Of a stretch of 64,000 bases of DNA, positions 8,460 through 17,494 are shown piece by piece (position 1 is the stretch's first letter; each line of letters begins with the position of its first letter). The DNA comes from Streptomyces sp. NBC_01803 (lineage in GTDB: Bacteria > Actinomycetota > Actinomycetes > Streptomycetales > Streptomycetaceae), in NCBI RefSeq assembly GCF_035917415.1, contig NZ_CP109073.1, positions 2,515,501-2,579,500 on the forward strand. Direction: 5' to 3'. A program made the translations under genes and the position numbers. Under the pieces are notes generated by a model, which saw nothing but the letters and a program-made list of their open reading frames with translations, was not told the DNA's origin and searched no databases.

Positions 8460-9473
8460 ATGGCCACCCGTGCCGTCGCCCGGCGTCCGGACACCGATGA
8501 CAGTGTCGCAGCGACGGGCAGTGTCCGGTCCAGCGCGAGCAGCGATGCCACGGAGCGCGACCTCGTCGGGATGTACCTCGACGAGATAGCGCGGACCCCG
8601 CTGCTGGACGCGGCGAAGGAAGTCGAGCTGTCTCTCGCGATCGAGGCGGGGCTGTACGCGGAGCGCATCCTGGAGGGCGAGGAGGAGCCGGCCGCGGACG
8701 GCGCCGCGGCCTCGGCCACGCCCGAGGAGCTGCGGGCGCTCGTCGCCGCCGGGGAGCGGGCGAAGGACATCTTCATCCGGTCCAACCTGCGGCTGGTCGT
8801 CGCCGTCGCCCGGAGGTATCCGCGCAGCGGTCTGCCGCTGCTGGACCTGATCCAGGAGGGGAACGCCGGCCTGGTCCGGGCGGTCGAGAAGTTCGACTAC
8901 ACCAAGGGCTTCAAGTTCTCGACGTACGCGACCTGGTGGATCCGGCAGGCCATCACCCGGTCCATCGCCGACCAGTCGCGCACCATCCGGCTGCCCGTCC
9001 ACCTCGTGGAGGAGCTGGGCCGGATCCGGCGCGTGCAGCGCGAGTTCAACCGGGAGAACGGCCGGGACCCCGAGCCCGGCGAGATCGCGGGGGAGCTCGG
9101 TTCGAGCCCGGAGCGGATCCAGGACGTGCTCGACTGGGCGCGCGACCCGGTCAGTCTGAACATGGCGGTCGACGACGAGGGCGAGACGCAGTTCGGCGAC
9201 CTGCTGGAGGACACCTCGGCCGCGTCGCCCGAGCAGTCGGTGCTGGTGATGCTGCGCCGCGAGGGTCTGGAGGACCTGATCGGCCGCCTCGACCAGCGCA
9301 CCGCGGCGATCATCCGCGCGCGCTACGGCATCGAGGACGGCCGTGAGCGCACGCTCACCGAGGTGGGCAAGCAGCACGGGCTGACCCGTGAGCGGATCCG
9401 GCAGATCGAGAAGCACGCGCTGCTGGAGCTGAAGCGGATGGCGAGCGATTCGGGCTTCGACGCCGCCGCCTGA
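8460..9473 (+). CDS. hrdD: Group 2 RNA polymerase sigma factor HrdD
   Basis: Primary-like (SigA-type) sigma factor that directs core RNA polymerase to housekeeping-like promoters and is non-essential in Streptomyces. Region 1.2 is RDLVGMYLDEIARTPLL, region 2 has NLRLVVAVARRY and the melting segment YATWWIRQAITRSI, and region 4 has LTRERIRQIEKHALLELK. The start MATRAVARRPD at 8460 follows the strong site GAAGGGGAG, and this N-terminus matches HrdD as I remember it. Length is 337 aa. The TetR-MFS-DeoR-fruK-fruA order downstream supports the assignment. Confidence 0.93.
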   Translation: MATRAVARRPDTDDSVAATGSVRSSASSDATERDLVGMYLDEIARTPLLDAAKEVELSLAIEAGLYAERILEGEEEPAADGAAASATPEELRALVAAGERAKDIFIRSNLRLVVAVARRYPRSGLPLLDLIQEGNAGLVRAVEKFDYTKGFKFSTYATWWIRQAITRSIADQSRTIRLPVHLVEELGRIRRVQREFNRENGRDPEPGEIAGELGSSPERIQDVLDWARDPVSLNMAVDDEGETQFGDLLEDTSAASPEQSVLVMLRREGLEDLIGRLDQRTAAIIRARYGIEDGRERTLTEVGKQHGLTRERIRQIEKHALLELKRMASDSGFDAAA

Positions 9474-9500
9474 CCGGTCGGTCGGCCCCTGTGAAGAAGC

Positions 9501-9536
9501 CGAGCCCCGGCGCCCGTTGGCGGGCCCCGGGGCTCG
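9501..9536 (+). terminator. Terminator of hrdD
   Basis: A 10-bp perfect inverted repeat (CGAGCCCCGG, 9501-9510; CCGGGGCTCG, 9527-9536) starts 28 bp after the hrdD stop, with a 16-nt spacer that can itself pair in part. It is a typical G+C-rich Streptomyces terminator. Confidence 0.8.
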
Positions 9537-9717
9537 CCCCTGTCCGGGGCGGGGAGGGTTTGGGTGAACCCCGGGCGGCTTGTGACGCAGAACACAGGAT
9601 GTCGCGAAATAAGTGGGGACGGTTTCTCCGTTTTGATGACTGTCCACGCAAGCGGGGAGGGAGTCCCCGGTTGTTCATCCGGGCGTCGTGAGGCGTCCAG
9701 ACAAGGGGAGCGGCATC

Positions 9718-10395
9718 GTGAGCACCACCTCCACGACGACCCGTCCGCGGCTGCGCGCCGACGCCGTGCGTAATCGCGAGCGGATCCTCGCCGCTGCCCG
9801 TGAAGCGCTCGTTGAGTACGGGGCGGACGCGCCCCTGGATGAAATCGCTCGACGGGCCGGGGTCGGAAATGCCACGCTGTACCGGCACTTTCCCGATCGC
9901 AAGTCCTTGCTGTTCCACGTGCTGCTCTATGTGAACCAGCGGATCATCGAGCGGGCCCGACAGGCACTGGAGACGGAGCATGATCCCTTCGAAGCCCTGC
10001 GCCGCGTCGTCCTCGACAGCGCGGACGAGCGGGTGGGCGCTCTCTGTCCCATGCTGGGTTCCGACATCGATCCGGAAGATCCGCAGCTCGTAGCCAGCCG
10101 TGGGCGCATGCAGAAGGTGACACAGAAGCTGGTCGACCGGGCGCACGAGTCCGGTCAGCTCCGCCGGGATGTCGGTGCCGGGGACCTGCTTGTCGCCATC
10201 GCCAGGCTCACTCTCCCGATGCCGGGGGTGCGTCGCCGGAATGACGTGCTTCTCGCCCGGCGTCATCTGCAGATTTTCCTCGATGGCCTGCGGACGCCGG
10301 CCCACAGCGAACTACCGGGTCACGCGACCAGTTTGGCAGAGCTCAAAGACGAGCTCTTCCAACTGCCGCCGCCAGCCGGACGAGAGCGGCGCTGA
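9718..10395 (+). CDS. TetR family transcriptional regulator (probable repressor of the adjacent MFS gene)
   Basis: One-component repressor. The N-terminal helix-turn-helix is clear: RERILAAAREALVEYG followed by IARRAGVGNATLYRHFPDR. The C-terminal ligand-binding part is variable, as usual. I chose the GTG at 9718 (225 aa) because AAGGGGAG lies 7 nt upstream. It is followed after 83 bp by an EmrB/QacA-type efflux gene, the classic regulator-pump pair. An inverted repeat GAGCGA-N7-TCGCTT in the gap (about 10424-10442) is a possible operator. Confidence 0.88.
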   Translation: MSTTSTTTRPRLRADAVRNRERILAAAREALVEYGADAPLDEIARRAGVGNATLYRHFPDRKSLLFHVLLYVNQRIIERARQALETEHDPFEALRRVVLDSADERVGALCPMLGSDIDPEDPQLVASRGRMQKVTQKLVDRAHESGQLRRDVGAGDLLVAIARLTLPMPGVRRRNDVLLARRHLQIFLDGLRTPAHSELPGHATSLAELKDELFQLPPPAGRERR

Positions 10396-10478
10396 GTTTC
10401 CCCGCTCTCCCGAGTCTTACTCCGAGCGAACCCCAATCGCTTACTCAGCCCGAAATGCAACGTGAGGTAGTCACACCT

Positions 10479-12008
10479 ATGCCAGCGGAACATGCCGTGA
10501 GCCAGGCTCAGGGCACCCCGGACCCCAAGCGCTGGACAGCGCTTGCCTTCATCGCCATCGCCCAGTTGATGGTGGTGCTCGACGCCACCATCGTGAACAT
10601 CGCGCTGCCCTCGGCCCAGACCGACCTCGGCATATCCGACGGCAACCGGCAGTGGGTCATCACCGCCTATGCCCTGGCCTTCGGTGGCCTGCTCCTCTTC
10701 GGTGGCCGGGTGGCCGACCTGTGGGGGCGGAACCGGGCCTTCGTCATCGGCCTGATCGGCTTCGCCGCCGCCTCCGCCCTCGGTGGTGCCGCGCAGAACG
10801 AGGCGATGCTCTTCGCCTCCCGCGGCCTCCAGGGCGTCTTCGGCGCGCTGCTGGCCCCGGCCGCGCTGTCCCTGCTGACCGTTCTGTTCACCGACGTCAA
10901 GGAGCGGGCGAAGGCGTTCGGCGTCTACGGCGCCATCGCCGGTGCCGGTGCCGCCGTGGGGCTGCTGCTCGGCGGCGCCCTGACGGACTACCTCGACTGG
11001 CGCTGGACCTTCTTCGTCAACATCCCGTTCGCCGCCGTGGCCGCCGTCGGCGCCATCCTGGTGATCAAGGAGCCCGAGAACGCCCGTAACCGCTCGACCC
11101 TGGATGTCCCGGGCGTGCTGCTCGCGTCCTCGGGTCTGGTCGCCCTGGTCTACGGCTTCGCCCGTGCCGAGCAGGAGGACTGGACCGAGCCGGTGACCGT
11201 GGCCATGTTCGTCTCGGCCGTGGTGCTGCTGGGGCTGTTCGGCTTCGTCGAGTCCCGCGTGAAGTCGCCGCTGCTGCCGCTGCGCGTGATCACCGACCGG
11301 AACCGCGGCGGGTCCTACGCCTCGCTGGGCGTGGCGATCATCGCGATGTTCGGTCTGTTCCTCTTCCTGACCTACTACTTCCAGATCATCCGCGGATACT
11401 CGCCGGTGAAGACCGGCCTGGCCTTCCTGCCGATGGTGGCGGGCATGATCACCGGCTCGACCCAGATCGGCACCCGCCTGGTGACCCGGGTCGCGCCCCG
11501 GACGCTGATGGTGCCGGGCTTCCTGATCGGCGCGGTCGGCATGCTGATGCTGACCCAGCTGAGCGTGGACTCCTCCTACCTCGGGCTGATCCTGCCGGCG
11601 CAGGTGCTGCTCGGCCTCGGTATGGGCACCGCGTTCATGCCGGCGATGAGCGTGGCCACCGAGCGGGTCCGTCCGACCGACGCGGGCGTCGCCTCCGCCA
11701 TGGTGAACGTGTCGCAGCAGGTCGGCGGCGCCATCGGCACGGCCCTGCTGAACACGATCGCGGCGGGCGCCACCACCTCGTACTTCAACTCCCACTCCGG
11801 GTCGCTCTCCGGTGTGCAGCTGGAGTTCGAGTCGATGGTGCACGGCTACACCACCGCCATCTGGTGGGGCTTCGCCGCCCTGCTGATCTCGGCGGCCCTC
11901 GCCTTCTTCCTGATCACCAGCAAGGGCAGCCACGTCGGCCAGTCCCTCGCGGACGGTGAGGACGGCGACCTGGAGAAGGGCGCGCCGGTCCCGGCGTTCG
12001 CCCACTGA
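10479..12008 (+). CDS. MFS multidrug efflux transporter, DHA2 (EmrB/QacA) type
   Basis: Proton-driven export of drugs or toxic metabolites across the membrane. At 509 aa with about 14 hydrophobic segments it fits the 14-TMS DHA2 group. Motif A-like GGRVADLWGRNRAF is in the loop between helices 2 and 3. Motif D1-like LDATIVNIALPS is in helix 1. Motif C-like GPAAG variants lie in helix 5. The ATG at 10479 is preferred over 10455 for its GTGAGG site. The final 25 or so residues are acidic and cytoplasmic. Control by the upstream TetR protein is inferred from position. Confidence 0.88.
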   Translation: MPAEHAVSQAQGTPDPKRWTALAFIAIAQLMVVLDATIVNIALPSAQTDLGISDGNRQWVITAYALAFGGLLLFGGRVADLWGRNRAFVIGLIGFAAASALGGAAQNEAMLFASRGLQGVFGALLAPAALSLLTVLFTDVKERAKAFGVYGAIAGAGAAVGLLLGGALTDYLDWRWTFFVNIPFAAVAAVGAILVIKEPENARNRSTLDVPGVLLASSGLVALVYGFARAEQEDWTEPVTVAMFVSAVVLLGLFGFVESRVKSPLLPLRVITDRNRGGSYASLGVAIIAMFGLFLFLTYYFQIIRGYSPVKTGLAFLPMVAGMITGSTQIGTRLVTRVAPRTLMVPGFLIGAVGMLMLTQLSVDSSYLGLILPAQVLLGLGMGTAFMPAMSVATERVRPTDAGVASAMVNVSQQVGGAIGTALLNTIAAGATTSYFNSHSGSLSGVQLEFESMVHGYTTAIWWGFAALLISAALAFFLITSKGSHVGQSLADGEDGDLEKGAPVPAFAH

Positions 12009-12088
12009 CCCCGGGCGGCCGGCGCCCCGGCGCCGCGCCTCCGGCCTTCCGGCCCCCGCTGCTTCACGGCTGCGGGGGCCGAAGTGTT

Positions 12089-12132
12089 TCCGGATGTGTT
12101 TACTTATCCGCCACACGGTCGTAGCATCCGGA
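12089..12132. promoter_or_regulatory. Inverted repeat upstream of the DeoR-fruK-fruA operon
   Basis: TCCGGATG at 12089-12096 and its exact complement CATCCGGA at 12125-12132 are separated by 28 bp. CGGAT-N10-ATCCG overlaps the left arm. The element sits just upstream of the regulator gene, the usual place for an autoregulatory DeoR operator. A possible -10 TAGCAT overlaps the right arm. Confidence 0.45.
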
Positions 12133-12173
12133 CTGGAATCACAGATTCGGGCATGGAACGGGCTGAAACACAG

Positions 12174-12935
12174 ATGTACGCACCTGAGCGGCAGCAGACG
12201 ATCCTCCGGCTCGCCCGCGAGCGGGGGCGCGTCGAGGTCCTCGCGCTCGCCGACGAGTTCGCGGTCACGGCCGAGACCGTCCGCCGCGACCTGAAGGCGC
12301 TGGCCAGGGCCGGCGTCCTGCGCCGGGTGCACGGCGGCGGCATCCCGGTGGGCCGCCTCGACTTCGAGCCCGACCTCAGCGAGCGCGAGGGCACCGCCGT
12401 CGCGCAGAAGGAGCGGATCGCGCGCGCCGCGCTCACCCAGCTCCCCGAGGAGGGCAGCGTCATCCTCGACGCCGGCACCACCACGGCCGCCCTCGCCGCC
12501 GCGCTGCCCCTGGACGCCCGGCTGACCGTGCTCACCCACGCCCTGCCGCTGGCCGCGCGGCTGGTCGACCGCCCCGGCATCGAGCTGCACGTCATCGGCG
12601 GCCGGGTCCGGCACCGGACCCGGGCCGCCGTGGACGCCTGGGCGCTGCGCACCTACGGCGAGATCACCGCCGACGTCGTCTTCCTCGCCACCAACGGATT
12701 CGGTCCCGGCTCCGGGCTGACCACCCCCGACCTGGCCGAGGCGGCGGTCAAGCGCGCGCTGATCTCCGCCGCCCGCCGGGTGGTGCTGCTGGCCGACTCC
12801 CGCAAGTTCGAGCAGGAGCACTTCGCCCGCTTCGGCTCCCTGTCCCAGGTGGACCTGCTGATCACCGACGACGGGCTCACCGCCGCCGACGCCCGCGCGG
12901 TGGAGGCGGCCGGCACGGAGGTAGAACGCGCGTGA
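12174..12935 (+). CDS. DeoR family regulator of the fructose operon
   Basis: The N-terminal winged HTH is typical of DeoR proteins: ERQQTILRLARERGRV, then FAVTAETVRRDLKALARAGVLRRVHGG. The C-terminal sugar-phosphate sensor domain (DeoRC) has ILDAGTTTAALAAAL and ADSRKFEQEHFARFG. Fructose 1-phosphate is the likely effector, inferred from the fruK-fruA neighbours. The stop overlaps the fruK start as GTGA. Two starts are possible, ATG 12153 and ATG 12174. I prefer 12174 (253 aa), where the family N-terminus MYAPERQQ begins, but no strong ribosome binding site decides it. Confidence 0.88.
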   Translation: MYAPERQQTILRLARERGRVEVLALADEFAVTAETVRRDLKALARAGVLRRVHGGGIPVGRLDFEPDLSEREGTAVAQKERIARAALTQLPEEGSVILDAGTTTAALAAALPLDARLTVLTHALPLAARLVDRPGIELHVIGGRVRHRTRAAVDAWALRTYGEITADVVFLATNGFGPGSGLTTPDLAEAAVKRALISAARRVVLLADSRKFEQEHFARFGSLSQVDLLITDDGLTAADARAVEAAGTEVERA

Positions 12936-13927
12936 TCCTCACTGTGACGCCCAACCCCAGCCTCGACCGCACCTACGAGATCCCCGCGCTGGAGCGCGGC
13001 GCCGTGCTGCGGGCGGGCGCCGACCGCGTCGACCCCGGCGGCAAGGGGGTCAACGTCTCCCGCGCGGTCGCCGCCGCCGGACACCGCACGACGGCCGTGC
13101 TGCCGCTGGGCGGTCCCGAGGGCGCGCTGCTGTCGCGGCTGCTGACCGGGCAGGGCATCGAGGTGGCCGCCGTCCCGGTGGCGGGCCGCACCCGGGTCAA
13201 CATCTCGGCCGTCGAACCGGACGGCACCCTCACCAAGCTCAACGCCGCCGGTCCCGAGCTGACCGCCGCCGAGTCCGAGGCGCTGCTGACCGCGGCGGGA
13301 CGGCACGCGGCGGCGGGCGCCGCGTGGACGGTGTGCTGCGGCAGCCTGCCGCGCGGGCTGGGCGACGACTGGTACGCCGAGCTGGTCGCGCGCACCCACC
13401 GGGCGGGCGCCCGGATCGCCCTGGACACCTCGGGGCCCGCGCTGATCAGGGCGCTGGCCGAGCGGCCCGACGTGATCAAGCCGAACGCCGACGAGCTCGC
13501 CGATGCCGTGGGCCGCGCCCTCGTCACGGTCCGCGACGCCGCCGAGGCGGCCGAGGAGCTGCGGGCGGCCGGGGCCCAGGCCGTGCTGGCCAGCCTCGGC
13601 CCGGCCGGGCAGCTGCTCGTGGACCGCACCGGGATGTACTTCGGCAGCGCGCCGGTCGCGGCCGTGCGCAGCGACGTCGGGGCGGGCGACGCGTCCCTCG
13701 CGGGCTTCGTCACCGCGGGCGGCACGGGGCCGGGGGCCCTGGCCGCCGCCCTCGCCCACGGCGCCGCCGCCGTGCAACTGCCGGGCAGCGCCATGCCCAC
13801 CCCCGCCGACCTGCGGCCGGAGGCGGTCACTGTGACCCCCGACGTGCCGCTCGACCAACCCCTCCACCTCCCTCCCTCTCCCCGATCCCGTCCCCACCCC
13901 CGTACCGCCGATGGAGCCGTGCGATGA
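12932..13927 (+). CDS. fruK: 1-phosphofructokinase
   Basis: FruK phosphorylates fructose 1-phosphate, made by the PTS, to fructose 1,6-bisphosphate. It is a PfkB/ribokinase-fold kinase: the N-terminal pattern TPNPSLDRTYEI, the substrate segment DPGGKGVNVSRA and the catalytic anion-hole/Asp segment VGAGDASLAGF are all present. Length 331 aa is normal apart from a Pro-rich C-terminal tail of about 25 residues. The GTG start overlaps the DeoR stop and the TGA stop overlaps the fruA ATG, so all three are translationally coupled. Confidence 0.93.
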   Translation: MILTVTPNPSLDRTYEIPALERGAVLRAGADRVDPGGKGVNVSRAVAAAGHRTTAVLPLGGPEGALLSRLLTGQGIEVAAVPVAGRTRVNISAVEPDGTLTKLNAAGPELTAAESEALLTAAGRHAAAGAAWTVCCGSLPRGLGDDWYAELVARTHRAGARIALDTSGPALIRALAERPDVIKPNADELADAVGRALVTVRDAAEAAEELRAAGAQAVLASLGPAGQLLVDRTGMYFGSAPVAAVRSDVGAGDASLAGFVTAGGTGPGALAAALAHGAAAVQLPGSAMPTPADLRPEAVTVTPDVPLDQPLHLPPSPRSRPHPRTADGAVR

Positions 13928-15951
13928 GCCAGTTGATCACCGCGGACCTGGTCGACCTCGACCTGGCCGCCACCACCAAGGAAACGGCGGCCCGTTCGCT
14001 GGCCGAACGGATGGCCGCCGCCGACCGCGTCACCGACCTCGACGGGTTCCTCGCCGATGTGGCGGCCCGTGAGGCGCAGATGCCCACCGGCCTGGAGGGC
14101 GGGATCGGTATTCCGCACTGCCGTAGCGCGCATGTCACCGAGCCGACGCTCGCCTTCGGGCGCAGCGCGGCGGGCATCGACTTCGGCGCCGCCGACGGGC
14201 CGGCCGATCTGATCTTCCTGATAGCCGCCCCGGCGGGCGCGGACGACGACCATCTGACGATCCTCTCCAGGCTGGCCCGGAGCCTGATGGACCCCGAGTT
14301 CGCCCAGGCCCTGCGCACGGCGACGGATCCGGGCCGCACGGCCGCCCTGATCCGGGGCGAACAACCGGACGAGGGCGAACAGCCGGACGTGACCGCGGAG
14401 ACCGGCAAGGGCGCGGACCCGGGCGGGGCGCCGGCCGGACCGTTCCGCGTCGTCGCCGTCACCTCCTGTCCCACCGGCATCGCGCACACCTATATGGCGG
14501 CCGAGTCGCTGGAGCGGGCGGCGCGCGACGAAGGCGTCGAGATCACGGTCGAGACCCAGGGGTCGGCCGGGTTCGAACGGCTGCGCCCGGAGCTGATCGC
14601 CGCGGCGGACGCGGTGATCCTCGCGCACGACGTGGAGGTCCGGGAGAAGGACAGGTTCGGCGGCAAGCCGACGGTGGACGTCGGGGTGAAGGCCGCCATC
14701 AACCGGCCCGCCGAGCTGATCGCGGAGGCGCGCGGCAAGGCGGAGCGCGGCGAGGTCGCGGGCACGGCCCCGGCCGGCGCCGGGGCGCCGATGAACCGCG
14801 CCGGCCAGCCCGGTGACCACTTCGGCACGCGGCTGCGCACCTGGCTGATGACGGGTGTCAGCTACATGGTCCCGTTCGTCGCGGCCGGCGGCCTGCTCAT
14901 CGCGCTCGCCTTCGCGATCGGCGGCTACGAGATCAACCAGGCCACGCCCGTCGCCGATCACTTCGTGTGGACAGAGGGCGACAGCTGGGCCGCGCTGATG
15001 TTCCAGATCGGCGGCACCTCCTTCGGCTTCCTGATCCCCGTCCTGGCCGGCTACATCGCCTACGGCATGGCCGACCGGCCCGGTCTGGTGCCCGGCTTCG
15101 TGGGCGGCGCCATCGCCGTGACCATCGAAGCCGGCTTCCTCGGCGGCCTGGTGGCCGGCCTGCTGGCGGGCGCGGTGGTGATGGCCGTCCAGCGGGTGGC
15201 CATCCCGCCGGTGCTGCGCGGCATCATGCCGGTCCTGGTGATCCCGCTGCTGTCGGCCACCGTCGTCGGCTTCCTGATGTACATCGTGGTCGGGAAGCCG
15301 ATCGCGGAGGCGCAGTCCGGGCTGACGGACTGGCTCAGCGGCCTGAGCGGCTCCAACGCCATCCTGCTCGGCATGCTGCTCGGCCTGATGATGTGCTTCG
15401 ACCTGGGCGGTCCGGTGAACAAGGTCGCCTATGCCTTCGCCACCGGCGGCATCGCCGTGGCGGACCCCAACGGGACCAGCCTGGAGATCATGGCCACGGT
15501 GATGGCCGCGGGCATGGTGCCGCCGCTGGGCATGGCACTCGCCACGACCGTGCGCGGCAGGCTCTTCACGCCGACCGAGAAGGAGAACGGCAAGGCGGCC
15601 TGGGTGCTGGGCGCCTCGTTCATCACCGAGGGCGCCATCCCGTTCGCCGCCGCCGACCCGCTGCGCGTCATCCCCTCCGCCATGGCGGGCGGCGCGGTGA
15701 CCGGCGCGCTGACCATGGCGTTCGGCAGCACGCTGCGCGCGCCGCACGGCGGGGTGTTCGTGGTGCCGCTCATCGGCGGGGCGCTGCCGTACCTCCTCGC
15801 GATCGCGGCCGGGACGGTCGTCACCGCCGGCTTGGTCGTGGCCCTCAAGGGCAGCCGCGAGGCCGTGCCCGCCGCGTCCGGCGAGACCGGTGAGCCGGGC
15901 GGGTCCGGCGGGCGGGCCGCGCGGCGCGCACCGACGGCTGCCGCCGCCTGA
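13924..15951 (+). CDS. fruA: Fructose-specific PTS transporter, EIIABC
   Basis: A single 675-residue protein carries all three permease functions and imports fructose as fructose 1-phosphate. EIIA (about 1-150) has the phosphorylated histidine His65 in GIGIPHCRS. EIIB (about 173-275) has Cys182 in VTSCPTGIAHT. EIIC (about 300-650) has many hydrophobic segments and FDLGGPVNKVAYAFA. The A-B-C order is that of actinobacterial FruA. General PTS proteins EI and HPr are not in the window. It ends the operon, followed by a hairpin at 15961-16004. Confidence 0.95.
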   Translation: MSQLITADLVDLDLAATTKETAARSLAERMAAADRVTDLDGFLADVAAREAQMPTGLEGGIGIPHCRSAHVTEPTLAFGRSAAGIDFGAADGPADLIFLIAAPAGADDDHLTILSRLARSLMDPEFAQALRTATDPGRTAALIRGEQPDEGEQPDVTAETGKGADPGGAPAGPFRVVAVTSCPTGIAHTYMAAESLERAARDEGVEITVETQGSAGFERLRPELIAAADAVILAHDVEVREKDRFGGKPTVDVGVKAAINRPAELIAEARGKAERGEVAGTAPAGAGAPMNRAGQPGDHFGTRLRTWLMTGVSYMVPFVAAGGLLIALAFAIGGYEINQATPVADHFVWTEGDSWAALMFQIGGTSFGFLIPVLAGYIAYGMADRPGLVPGFVGGAIAVTIEAGFLGGLVAGLLAGAVVMAVQRVAIPPVLRGIMPVLVIPLLSATVVGFLMYIVVGKPIAEAQSGLTDWLSGLSGSNAILLGMLLGLMMCFDLGGPVNKVAYAFATGGIAVADPNGTSLEIMATVMAAGMVPPLGMALATTVRGRLFTPTEKENGKAAWVLGASFITEGAIPFAAADPLRVIPSAMAGGAVTGALTMAFGSTLRAPHGGVFVVPLIGGALPYLLAIAAGTVVTAGLVVALKGSREAVPAASGETGEPGGSGGRAARRAPTAAAA

Positions 15952-15960
15952 GAAAAGCCG

Positions 15961-16004
15961 CCGGTGCCCTCGGGTACTCCCCCATTTGCCCCCGGGGGCA
16001 CCGG
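15961..16004 (+). terminator. Terminator of the fru operon
   Basis: A 9-bp stem (CCGGTGCCC, 15961-15969; GGGCACCGG, 15996-16004) encloses a 26-nt loop that contains a CCCCC/GGGGG mini-stem. It begins 9 bp after the fruA stop. Confidence 0.65.
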
Positions 16005-16019
16005 CTTCCATCCCACCCG

Positions 16020-16306
16020 GCCACCGGTTGAGGGTCACCGATCGAGGGCCCACCCGGTCGGGAGTCACCGATCAGGGCCACCGGCCGAGGCCGCCTGTCG
16101 AGGGTCACCGATCGGGTGGCCACCGGCCGAGAGTCACCGATCGGGTGGCCACCCGTCGAGGACCCACCGATCCGGTGGCCACCCGTCGAGGACCACCGGC
16201 CGAGAGTCACCGGCCGAGAGTCCACCGGCCGAGGACCACCCGTCGAGGACCACCGGCCGAGAGTCCACCCGTCGAGGACCACCGATCGGGAATCACCGAT
16301 CGGGAA
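16020..16306. repeat. Degenerate short-repeat cluster between fruA and the P1 peptidase gene
   Basis: Roughly 290 bp consist almost entirely of imperfect iterations of two alternating motifs, CACCGATCGGG/CACCGGCCGAG and GAGTCACC/GAGGACCACC, with units of about 13-18 bp. The motifs CACCGATCGG and CCGGCCGAG are partly palindromic. There is no fixed repeat-spacer structure. The cluster is between convergent genes, and the last repeats run up to the stop of the minus-strand gene. Confidence 0.75.
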
Positions 16307-17404
16307 TCACCGGTCGGCGGCGGCGCTCCGCGGTCCGTACAGGTCGGAGTACGACGGGAAGAGCCCGCCCGGCGCGTCCACGCTGTCCGCCGCCAGCACG
16401 GCCTTGACCACTGCCCGGCTGAGCACGTCGGCACCCGCCGCGAGCACCTCGTTGAACGCCACGGCCGCCTCGATCGGCGTGGCCCCGGACGGCGCCGGCC
16501 GTTCGCCGGTGGCCAGGGCGAACACCGTGTCGCCATCCGTCATCAGATGCACCGGCCGCACCGCGCGGGCCAACCCGTCGTGCGCCGTCCCGGCGAGCTT
16601 CTGGGTCTGCGCCGGGACGAGCGCGGCATCCGTGGCCACCACGGCGATCGTGGTGTTCAGCGGGACCCGCTCCCCGCCGCCGAACCTCCGCACCGTCTCC
16701 CGCCGCGCGGCGGCCAGCCGCCCGGCGGCCTCGGCGTGCCGCGCCGGGTCGGGCACCCGCCCCGGCTCCCCGAACAGCGCGCCGGTGGCCGGATCGGCGG
16801 GCGAGCCGCTCGCGTTCACCGCCGCCAGCGCCGCCACCGTGACGCCGGAGGACAGCACCAGGCTGGCCGTGCCCATACCGCCCTTGAGCCCGCCGATCAC
16901 CGCGCCCGCGCCCGCGCCGACGTTCCCCTCGGGAACGGCCGCCCCCGGGCCGCGACGGGCCGCGTCCTCGGCCGCCGCCCGCCCGAGGCCGGCCCCCGGG
17001 CGCGCCCGCCAGTCACCGCCACGGCCCAGGTCGAACAGGACGGCGGCCGGCACGATCGGCACCACCTGGGAGGGATCGGGTCCCGGCTGGAAGCCGCGCC
17101 CCCGGTCCTCCAGCCAGCCCACCACGCCGCCGGCCGCGTCCAGCCCGAACGCGCTCCCGCCGCTCAGCAGGATGGCGTCGACGCGCTCCACCAGATTCCT
17201 CGGGTCGAGCACGTCCGTCTCCCGGGTGCCGGGGCCTCCGCCGCGCACGTCGACCGCTCCCACCGCCCCGCCCGCCGGGGTCAGCACCACAGTCGCCCCG
17301 GTCAGCCAGCCGTCCCCGATCCGCTGCGCGTGGCCGACCGCGAGCCCGGCCACATCCGTCAAGGCGTCCAGCGGCCCGGGTATGGCCGTCATCTCCTCGT
17401 CCAT
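16307..17404 (-). CDS. P1 family peptidase (DmpA-like, self-processing)
   Basis: Ntn-hydrolase-like aminopeptidase of the DmpA/BapA type, which self-cleaves into two chains and hydrolyses D-amino-acid or beta-peptide amides. Family features include LTDVAGLAVGHAQ near the N-terminus, LSGGSAFGLDAAGGV, GNVGAGAGAV and the predicted processing site at PLNTTIAVVATDA, where the residue after Asn becomes the nucleophile. Length is 365 aa. The ATG at 17404 is used; an alternative is 17392. It is divergent from the AMP-binding gene at 17495. Confidence 0.85.
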   Translation of the reverse strand: MDEEMTAIPGPLDALTDVAGLAVGHAQRIGDGWLTGATVVLTPAGGAVGAVDVRGGGPGTRETDVLDPRNLVERVDAILLSGGSAFGLDAAGGVVGWLEDRGRGFQPGPDPSQVVPIVPAAVLFDLGRGGDWRARPGAGLGRAAAEDAARRGPGAAVPEGNVGAGAGAVIGGLKGGMGTASLVLSSGVTVAALAAVNASGSPADPATGALFGEPGRVPDPARHAEAAGRLAAARRETVRRFGGGERVPLNTTIAVVATDAALVPAQTQKLAGTAHDGLARAVRPVHLMTDGDTVFALATGERPAPSGATPIEAAVAFNEVLAAGADVLSRAVVKAVLAADSVDAPGGLFPSYSDLYGPRSAAADR

Positions 17405-17494
17405 GCCCCATGCGTATCACGCGCGGCACCCCTGGCCTGCGGCGTCCAGCGGACGTTTATCCGTTGTCAATCGCCAGCGGCAAGAGTGCACGGC

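Noticed and set aside
5153..8500. 1115-codon plus-strand frame opposite the M20 and FtsW-like genes
   Set aside because: Same reason: antisense shadow. Its end runs into hrdD leader sequence without a start of its own.
16020..16306. Possible CRISPR array
   Set aside because: The motifs have no constant repeat length and no unique spacers, and no cas gene is near.
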